A stretch of DNA of 13,606 bases, from contig CAYXJR010000104.1 of the NCBI GenBank assembly GCA_964465145.1, positions 1 through 13,606 of the forward strand. The letters are read 5' to 3'. The number at the start of each line of letters is the position of its first letter. Positions within the stretch are counted from its first letter, which is position 1. Shown one piece after another: positions 13,577 through 13,606 of the stretch. Source of the stretch: JAUVKA01 sp964465145. GTDB taxonomy: Bacteria > Bacteroidota > Bacteroidia > Bacteroidales > UBA12481. The notes below the pieces were generated by a model, which saw nothing but the letters and a program-made list of their open reading frames with translations, searched no databases and was not told where the DNA came from. Made by a program: the position numbers and the translations under genes.

Positions 13577-13606
13577 TTACATTTTATTTAAAACTTTTTC
13601 AACGAA
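13577..13606 (-). CDS. map: Last codons of the gene upstream of infA, probably methionine aminopeptidase (map)
   Basis: On the minus strand one frame is open from the window edge and ends in TAA at 13579-13577, giving FVEKVLNKM. Another frame ends in SLKKF and the third closes at once. The first resembles the F-[IV]-E-x-V-L ending that I recall for Bacteroidota type I methionine aminopeptidases, and map is the usual gene before infA in this phylum. Nine residues cannot prove it. Confidence 0.4.
   Translation of the reverse strand, partial: FVEKVLNKM

Noticed and set aside
1..13606. A mobile element, defence island or novel operon
   Set aside because: All convincing genes belong to known core families in expected orders. 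No integrase, transposase, terminal repeats, CRISPR repeats or atypical composition were seen.

Overview
The window is a chromosomal housekeeping segment from a member of the Bacteroidota. The evidence is threefold. The gliding genes gldE and gldD lie directly behind ssb. Promoter-like sites fit the Bacteroidota pattern (TTTG, 19 nt, TAnnTTTG). Start codons follow A/T-rich sequence rather than Shine-Dalgarno motifs, even in ribosomal protein genes. The order or genus cannot be fixed from this sequence. I see no CRISPR array, insertion sequence, phage gene, tRNA or rRNA, and nothing that looks like a self-contained novel defence or biosynthetic system. The interest lies in small or unusual details of core genes.

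Layout, left to right. Positions 1-322 (+) hold the C-terminal end of a probable outer-membrane beta-barrel protein, apparently split between two reading frames. Positions 306-3438 (-) hold a tight four-gene operon, ssb-gldE-gldD-GGGP synthase, with a good promoter just upstream of ssb. Positions 3439-3821 are a divergent intergenic region carrying the ssb promoter, the HU promoter, a hairpin and possibly one more promoter; mutY, which I recall lying here in gliding relatives, is absent. Positions 3822-5899 (+) hold an HU-family DNA-binding protein, a 30-codon gene for an AURKAIP1/COX24-type (bS22/mS38-like) ribosomal peptide, a perfect 16-bp hairpin, and ribonuclease G/E. Positions 6031-8052 (+) hold dsbD, the full three-domain membrane thiol-disulfide reductase. 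Positions 8049-9953 (-) hold a UbiD-family prenyl-FMN decarboxylase, converging on dsbD with a 4-nt overlap.

Positions 9980-13606 (-) are the distal part of the ribosomal protein supercluster: the last codons of a gene that is probably map, then infA, rpmJ, rpsM, rpsK, rpsD, rpoA and rplQ, closed by a classical intrinsic terminator. The order matches the standard bacterial alpha operon. rpmJ (38 codons), the bS22-like gene (30 codons) and the map tail are very short and easily missed.

Functionally the window combines translation and transcription machinery (infA to rplQ, bS22-like), RNA decay and rRNA processing (rng), nucleoid and single-strand DNA binding (HU, ssb), envelope functions (gldD, gldE, dsbD, the barrel fragment) and lipid or quinone chemistry (GGGP synthase, UbiD). 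For three genes (GGGP synthase, HU, rpoA) a TTG extension is possible, but the family-typical ATG just downstream was chosen.
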